This document shows, piece by piece, positions 59,694 to 64,000 of a stretch of 64,000 nt of DNA. Numbering within the stretch: the first letter of the stretch is position 1; each line of letters opens with the position of its first letter. Made by a program: the position numbers and the translations under genes. The notes under the pieces are model-generated. The model was not told where the DNA came from. It ran no database searches and saw only the letters and a program-made list of their open reading frames with translations. This DNA is from UBA4738 sp002413305. GTDB taxonomy: Bacteria > Actinomycetota > UBA4738. The DNA lies in the NCBI GenBank assembly GCA_036847185.1, contig DAIUAM010000006.1, positions 1-64,000 on the forward strand, given 5' to 3'.

Positions 59694-60818
59694 ATGGCTC
59701 GGGTTCCTGACCTGTACGGCCTGCTCGGCGTCAACCGGGAGGCCACCGATGACGAGATCAAGCGCGCCTATCGCAAGCTGGCCCGCGAGCTGCACCCTGA
59801 CGTGAACGGAGACCCCGAAGTCCAGCGGCGGTTCAAGGAGATCACCGCCGCGTACGACACGCTGAAGGATCCGGGCAAGCGCCGCCGATACGATCTGTTC
59901 GGCGCGGCCGGCGCGCCTGGACAGGCCCCGGACTTCTTCAACATGGGCGACATGGGCGACCTGTTCGACGTGTTCTTCGGCGGGGGGATGGGCGGCGCGG
60001 GGCGGCGGAGGTCGCGGCGGCGGTCCCGGACCGAACGCGGCCCGGACCTGCAGGTCTTGCTCACGCTGTCGTTCGAGGAAGCGGTGTTCGGCGTGGCCAA
60101 GGACGTCGACGTGGACACGCTGGAGCAGTGCACCCGCTGCGGCGGGACCGGGTGCGAGCCGGGCACGCATCCTTCGCGGTGCACGGGCTGCGGCGGTTCG
60201 GGCGAGATGCAGAACGTCTCGCGGAGCATGTTCGGCACGGTCATGACGGCCCGGCCGTGCACGGTGTGCGACGGGACCGGGGAGGAGATCGCCGCCCCGT
60301 GCCGGCAATGCCGCGGCGACGGCCGGGTGCAGGGTCTCCGGTCGGTCCACGTCGAGGTCCCGGCCGGAGTCGAGAACGGGATGGAGCTGCGCGTGTTGTC
60401 CGCCGGGGCCAACGGGCGAGCCGGAGGAGGCGCCGGAGACCTGTACGTGGCGCTCAGCGTCCAGCCACACCCGGTCTTCGAGCGCAAGGGTCAGGACCTG
60501 GTCTGCGCGCTGCAGGTGGCCATGACCCAGGCCGCGCTGGGCGCGGACCTGGAGATCCCAACCATCGACGGCGAACCCGAGCACGTCCATCTGGACCCCG
60601 GCGTCGAGTCGGGCACGGTGCTCCGGCTGCGGGGGCACGGCGTCCCCCACCTCGGACGCCGCGGCCGGGGCGATCTGTACGTCACGGTGCAGGTCGAGAC
60701 GCCGAAGCCGAAGACGAAGGAGGAGCGCGAGCTGCTCGAGCGCCTGGCGCAGTTGCGAGGCGAGCGTCCGACGAAGGGCGAAGGCCTGGCGGGCAAGCTC
60801 CGCAAGCTGCTGCAGTGA
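59694..60818 (+). CDS. dnaJ: Chaperone DnaJ (Hsp40, type I)
   Basis: Co-chaperone that delivers clients to DnaK and stimulates its ATPase. The 374-residue protein has a J domain with HPD at 34-36, a Gly-rich linker (FFGGGMGGAG followed by an Arg run), four CxxCxGxG zinc motifs (CTRCGGTG, CTGCGGSG, CTVCDGTG, CRQCRGDG) and the C-terminal peptide-binding domains. It follows hrcA, the arrangement of a second, HrcA-linked dnaJ; another copy with dnaK-grpE may exist elsewhere. rsmE begins 4 bases after the stop. Confidence 0.96.
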   Translation: MARVPDLYGLLGVNREATDDEIKRAYRKLARELHPDVNGDPEVQRRFKEITAAYDTLKDPGKRRRYDLFGAAGAPGQAPDFFNMGDMGDLFDVFFGGGMGGAGRRRSRRRSRTERGPDLQVLLTLSFEEAVFGVAKDVDVDTLEQCTRCGGTGCEPGTHPSRCTGCGGSGEMQNVSRSMFGTVMTARPCTVCDGTGEEIAAPCRQCRGDGRVQGLRSVHVEVPAGVENGMELRVLSAGANGRAGGGAGDLYVALSVQPHPVFERKGQDLVCALQVAMTQAALGADLEIPTIDGEPEHVHLDPGVESGTVLRLRGHGVPHLGRRGRGDLYVTVQVETPKPKTKEERELLERLAQLRGERPTKGEGLAGKLRKLLQ

Positions 60819-60822
60819 GGCC

Positions 60823-61572
60823 GTGACCGCTCCTCACTTCTTCGTTTGGGGCGAAACCTTGCAACCCGGCCTCAGCATCCTGCTCGCGGAGGAGGACACC
60901 CATCACGCGTCGCGTGTACTCCGTCTGCGGGAAGGCGAAGAGATCACCATCGCGGACGACCGGGGAGCGGTCGCCGACGCGCACGTGATCGGCTTTCCGG
61001 ACCAGCGGGTGTTGGCGCTGGTGGACGCCGTCCGGAGGGTACCGAGGGCCCAGCCATTGGTCCACGTCGTGCTCGCGCCGCCAAAGGGCGATCGGCTCAC
61101 GTGGGCTGTACAGAAGACAACCGAAGTGGGGGCGGACGCGATCTCGCTCATGGCATGCGAGAGGGGAGTACGAGACTGGCCGACCCCTGACCGTTCGGAG
61201 CGGACCCACCTGCGGCTCAGCCGCGTTGCCAGAGAGTCGAGTATGCAGGCGCGGCGGCCCTTCCTGACGCAGGTCGGGTGGTTCGGGGACCTTCGCGAGG
61301 TGTTGAGCACGTTCGATCGCCTCACCGGCGATCGGATCGTGATGCTGCACGAGTCGGCGAGCGCCCGCCTCTCCCACGTCTCCTGGGATGTCCTTCCTCG
61401 CATGGTGGTCCTGCTGATCGGACCTGAGGGCGGGTTCAGTCCTTCAGAGGTGGATCTGGCCGGGTCGATCGGCGCCTCCATAGCCTCTCTCGGCCCGCCC
61501 ATCCTTCGAACCGAGACCGCGGCCGTCGTGGGCGCGACGCTCGCGTTGGCTCGGTACGGGCGGCTGGGCTAG
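60823..61572 (+). CDS. rsmE: 16S rRNA (uracil-1498-N3)-methyltransferase
   Basis: Methylates U1498 of 16S rRNA using SAM. The 249-residue SPOUT protein has an N-terminal PUA-like domain (HHASRVLRLREGEEI) and the knot motifs LAPPKGDRLTWAVQKTTEVG, LLIGPEGGFSPSEVD and LGPPILRTETAAV. GTG start with GTGAGG upstream, inside the dnaJ stop region. Its place after dnaJ is widely conserved. Confidence 0.95.
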   Translation: MTAPHFFVWGETLQPGLSILLAEEDTHHASRVLRLREGEEITIADDRGAVADAHVIGFPDQRVLALVDAVRRVPRAQPLVHVVLAPPKGDRLTWAVQKTTEVGADAISLMACERGVRDWPTPDRSERTHLRLSRVARESSMQARRPFLTQVGWFGDLREVLSTFDRLTGDRIVMLHESASARLSHVSWDVLPRMVVLLIGPEGGFSPSEVDLAGSIGASIASLGPPILRTETAAVVGATLALARYGRLG

Positions 61573-61575
61573 GCT
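61570..61575 (+). promoter_or_regulatory. -10 box TAGGCT before the HIT gene
   Basis: TAGGCT overlaps the rsmE stop codon and ends 9 bases before the first HIT ATG; no ribosome site is seen. Confidence 0.35.
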
Positions 61576-61584
61576 CGCACCGAG

Positions 61585-61938
61585 ATGAACACCATGAGCG
61601 ACTGCCTGTTCTGCAAGATCGGGGCGCGAGAGGTCGAGGCCGACATCCTCCAGGCGGGCGACGACGTGGTGGCGTTCCGCGACATCAACCCGCAGGCCCC
61701 CACGCACGTCCTGATCATCCCGAAGGACCACCTCACGTCCATCGACGAGATCACGGCAGGCCACGGCGACCTCCTCGCCGATATCGTGAGAACGGCCGCC
61801 CACGTCGCGAGCGCCGAGGGCATCGCCCAGAGCGGGTGGCGGCTGGTCACCAACGTCGGCCCCGACGCGGGCCAGAGCGTCCCGCACCTGCACTTCCACC
61901 TCCTGGGGGGGCGTCAGATGCGGTGGCCGCCGGGGTGA
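61585..61938 (+). CDS. HIT-family nucleotide hydrolase
   Basis: Small purine-nucleotide phosphoramidase of the HINT type. The 117-residue protein has the CLFCKIGAREVEAD opening, FRDINPQAPTHVLIIPK and the histidine triad HLHFHLLGG with H101, H103 and H105. Two in-frame ATGs occur at 61585 and 61594; the first matches the leaderless spacing, the second the usual family start (SDCLFC). It follows rsmE, a common order. Confidence 0.93.
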   Translation: MNTMSDCLFCKIGAREVEADILQAGDDVVAFRDINPQAPTHVLIIPKDHLTSIDEITAGHGDLLADIVRTAAHVASAEGIAQSGWRLVTNVGPDAGQSVPHLHFHLLGGRQMRWPPG

Positions 61939-61981
61939 AGGCGCGGGTGCCGCTTGCCCCGGGGCCGTCGGCGGCCGCCCG

Positions 61982-61987
61982 TATAAT
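61982..61987 (+). promoter_or_regulatory. Consensus -10 box TATAAT upstream of phoH
   Basis: The only perfect TATAAT seen in the intergenic regions. It lies 62 bases before the phoH TTG, leaving a leader that contains GGAAGGG. No good -35 hexamer at the normal distance. Confidence 0.5.
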
Positions 61988-62049
61988 CGGGACCGTCGGG
62001 GGTCGCGCCTGCCGCGGCCCTCTTTGGATGAAGGCGTAGGGAAGGGCTG

Positions 62050-63051
62050 TTGGCGGAAGCCACGACACGCACCGCACAGGTCAGGATCCTCGTCCCGGGC
62101 AGCCAGCCGATGGTGGCCCTCCTCGGACAGCGCGACGAGCTGCTGAAGCTCGTGGAGTCCGCTTTCGACTCGGAGATCCTCGTTCGAGGCAACGAGATCA
62201 CGATCACCGGCGAGGAGGGCGAGGCCGAACTGGTGGCCCGGCTCTTCGAGGAGCTCCTGCTCATCCTCGGCCAGGGCCAGGTGCTCTCGGAGCTATCAGT
62301 GACGAAGACGATCGACATGATCAAGGACGACGGACCCACCCGGCCGTCACAGGTGTTCGGCGACGTGGTCCTCACCTCCCGAGGTAAGTCGCTGGCGCCG
62401 AAGACGCTCGGCCAGAAGCAGTACGTCGACGCGATCCGCCGCAACACGGTGACGTTCGCCATCGGGCCGGCCGGGACCGGCAAGACCTACCTGGCCGTGG
62501 CCACCGCCGTGAAGGCGCTCCAGGACCGCGATGTCTCGCGGATCATCCTGACCCGCCCGGCGGTCGAGGCCGGCGAGCGGCTTGGGTTCCTGCCGGGCAC
62601 GCTCTACGAGAAGATCGACCCCTACCTCAAGCCGCTGTACGACGCGCTGTTCGACATGATGGATGCCGAAGCGTTCCAGCGGTTGATGATGCGGGGCACC
62701 ATAGAGGTGGCCCCGCTCGCATTCATGCGGGGAAGGACCATCAACGATTCCTTCATCATCTTGGACGAGGCGCAGAACACCACCCCCGAGCAGATGAAGA
62801 TGTTCCTGACCCGGCTCGGGTTCGGCTCGAAGGTCGTGGTGAACGGCGATGTGACCCAGATCGACCTCCCCACCGCGCAACGGAGCGGCTTGGTGGTGGT
62901 GGAGGAGATCCTGGAGGGGATCGAAGGGATCGAGTTCGTCCGTCTCAGTGCCCGCGACGTGGTGCGGCACCGCATCGTGCAAAACATCGTGGAGGCCTAC
63001 CGGGCGTACGGGGAGCGCACCGGCCGCACCTCGCGCGCCGGCTCGGAGTAG
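62050..63051 (+). CDS. phoH: PhoH-family ATPase
   Basis: Predicted RNA-associated ATPase of about normal length (333 residues). An N-terminal KH-like region precedes the P-loop GPAGTGKT at 139-146; ILTRPAVEAGERLGFLPG and FIILDEAQNTTPEQ (Walker B) follow, then NGDVTQIDLP. It starts with TTG, three bases after GAAGGGCTG. ybeY starts 2 bases after the stop, consistent with the known PhoH-YbeY functional link in rRNA maturation. Confidence 0.94.
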   Translation: MAEATTRTAQVRILVPGSQPMVALLGQRDELLKLVESAFDSEILVRGNEITITGEEGEAELVARLFEELLLILGQGQVLSELSVTKTIDMIKDDGPTRPSQVFGDVVLTSRGKSLAPKTLGQKQYVDAIRRNTVTFAIGPAGTGKTYLAVATAVKALQDRDVSRIILTRPAVEAGERLGFLPGTLYEKIDPYLKPLYDALFDMMDAEAFQRLMMRGTIEVAPLAFMRGRTINDSFIILDEAQNTTPEQMKMFLTRLGFGSKVVVNGDVTQIDLPTAQRSGLVVVEEILEGIEGIEFVRLSARDVVRHRIVQNIVEAYRAYGERTGRTSRAGSE

Positions 63052-63053
63052 CC

Positions 63054-63503
63054 GTGGGCGAGTCCCCGCGGGGAGGCGGCTCGAACCGGCCGGCCGACCT
63101 GCGGCCCCGCGTGCTCGTGTCGAACCTGCAGGACGCGCCCGTCGACGCTGAAGGCCTTGCTGCGCTGGCCGCCCACACGTTGGAGGGGGAGGGGCGGCGA
63201 AACGTCGAGCTCTCACTGTCGTTCGTCACGCCGGCACAGATCGAAGAGCTCCACGTTCGATACCTGGACGAACCCGGCCCCACCGACGTGCTGTCGTTCC
63301 CCATGGACGAGGAGGGCCTGCTCGGGGACGTGATCGTGTGCCCCGAAGTCGCCGCGAAGAACAACGTAGACATCGAGGCCGAGCTCCGCATGCTGGTCGT
63401 CCACGGCGTCCTGCACCTGGTCGGCTACGACCACGAGGAGGACCTCGACCGGGCTGCCATGTGGGCGAAACAGGAGGCCTACTCGGGGGTCCGGGCGCCA
63501 TGA
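63054..63503 (+). CDS. ybeY: Endoribonuclease YbeY, rRNA maturation factor
   Basis: Metal-dependent RNase for 16S rRNA 3' processing. The 149-residue protein has TDVLSFPMD and the zinc motif H-x3-H-x5-H at H117, H121 and H127 (HGVLHLVGYDH). GTG start 2 bases after phoH; the first 15 residues are outside the conserved fold, so a slightly later start is possible. Its stop overlaps the next ATG (ATGA), coupling it to the CNNM-type protein. Confidence 0.94.
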   Translation: MGESPRGGGSNRPADLRPRVLVSNLQDAPVDAEGLAALAAHTLEGEGRRNVELSLSFVTPAQIEELHVRYLDEPGPTDVLSFPMDEEGLLGDVIVCPEVAAKNNVDIEAELRMLVVHGVLHLVGYDHEEDLDRAAMWAKQEAYSGVRAP

Positions 63504-64000
63504 GCCCGCCCCTGGCCACCTTCCGCGCGGTCGATGAGTGGGAGACCGTCGCGGTGGCACTGCTGATCGGGGTGGCGGCCATCCTCGCCGCGGCGGAGAC
63601 GTCGATCACCCGGATGAGCCGGATACGCGCCTACCACCTTCGGGAGGATGGGAAGCGAGGCGCGAACGCCATGGTCCGGATCGCCGAGAACCCGGCCCCG
63701 TATCTGAACGTCGTGCTGCTGCTCACCTTGCTCGTCCAGCTGGGAGGCACCACGCTGGCCAGCGTGGTGGCGGTCCGGCAGATGCACCGGGCGGGCGAGA
63801 TCGTGGCCACCGTGGCCATGACGATCCTGCTGTTCGTCTTCGCGGAGGTCACCCCGAAGACGTTCACGGTCCTGCACACCGACCGCGTCGGGGTCCGGCT
63901 GGCGCCGCTGATCGTGGCCATGACCCGCGCGGTCGGCCCGCTGGCCCGCGTCCTGATCTCGATGGCGAATGTGATCCTGCCGGGCAAGGGGCTCCCGCAA
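63500..64000 (+). CDS. CNNM/CorC-type (DUF21) membrane protein, C-terminus outside window
   Basis: The first 167 residues are visible and the frame is open to the right edge. They contain three or four hydrophobic helices of a DUF21/CNNM domain: AALLIGVAAILAAAETSITR type opening, NPAPYLNVVLLLTLLVQLGG, and ATVAMTILLFVFAEVTPKT, the last being the family mark. CBS and CorC_HlyC domains should follow beyond the window. Members act in divalent-cation (often Mg) efflux. The ATG overlaps the ybeY stop, as in many actinobacteria, where era comes next. Confidence 0.9.
   Translation, partial: MSPPLATFRAVDEWETVAVALLIGVAAILAAAETSITRMSRIRAYHLREDGKRGANAMVRIAENPAPYLNVVLLLTLLVQLGGTTLASVVAVRQMHRAGEIVATVAMTILLFVFAEVTPKTFTVLHTDRVGVRLAPLIVAMTRAVGPLARVLISMANVILPGKGLPQ

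Overview
The window is a high-GC chromosomal segment from a bacterium that is most likely an uncultured member of the Actinomycetota. Pointers to this are the strong G/C preference at third codon positions, frequent GTG starts, many apparently leaderless genes, an ANTAR regulator, an RNase E/G with a long basic N-terminal extension, a small Rho_N-like protein and WAVG-repeat secreted propellers. A complete mreBCD-PBP2-RodA set suggests a rod-shaped cell. No insertion sequence, prophage, CRISPR array or replication origin was recognised. Layout: (1) 1-9.1 kb holds a partial DUF2127 membrane protein, then tig-clpP-clpX, a convergent AlkA-like glycosylase, and valS-folC-ndk. (2) 9.1-13.7 kb, minus strand, is a compact fatty-acid operon fabD-(biotinyl-like)-fabH-fabG-acpP-fabF, whose biotinyl-like member lacks the lysine that would carry biotin. 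(3) 14-27.4 kb is the rod-shape operon mreB-mreC-mreD-mrdA-rodA, then RNase E/G with a 390-base leader, rplU-rpmA-obgE, nadD, an LCP-like membrane protein, rsfS and a tRNA-Ala. (4) 27.5-42.1 kb is accessory: FAD-linked oxidase, methyltransferases, a WAVG propeller, a trhA-plsC operon headed by a frameshifted gene, ANTAR regulator, amtB, a two-component system, a 39-residue Rho_N protein and a frameshifted cytochrome oxidase subunit III. (5) 42.2-48.1 kb is a soluble NAD-linked formate dehydrogenase operon, followed by a membrane-anchored propeller protein. (6) 48.1-64 kb is housekeeping again: leuS with a structured leader, comEA-comEC (comEC frameshifted), holA, rpsT, lepA-hemW, hrcA-dnaJ-rsmE, HIT, phoH-ybeY and the start of a CNNM transporter-like protein. 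The most unusual locus is the formate dehydrogenase. Its catalytic polypeptide is split exactly between the N-terminal Fe4S4 domain and the molybdopterin domains, and the halves are in reversed order: the C-terminal half, with a UGA-encoded selenocysteine and an E. coli fdhF-like SECIS hairpin, is first, a NuoE-NuoF fusion is second, and the Fe-S N-terminal half is last. That last protein also lacks the His/Cys motif of one iron-sulfur cluster. Other recurring themes are TAnnnT boxes 6-10 bases before about sixteen start codons, hairpins laid across both stop codons of convergent gene pairs, and three single-base frameshifts that all lie in short G runs. All functional calls come from reading the sequence; no database search was run.
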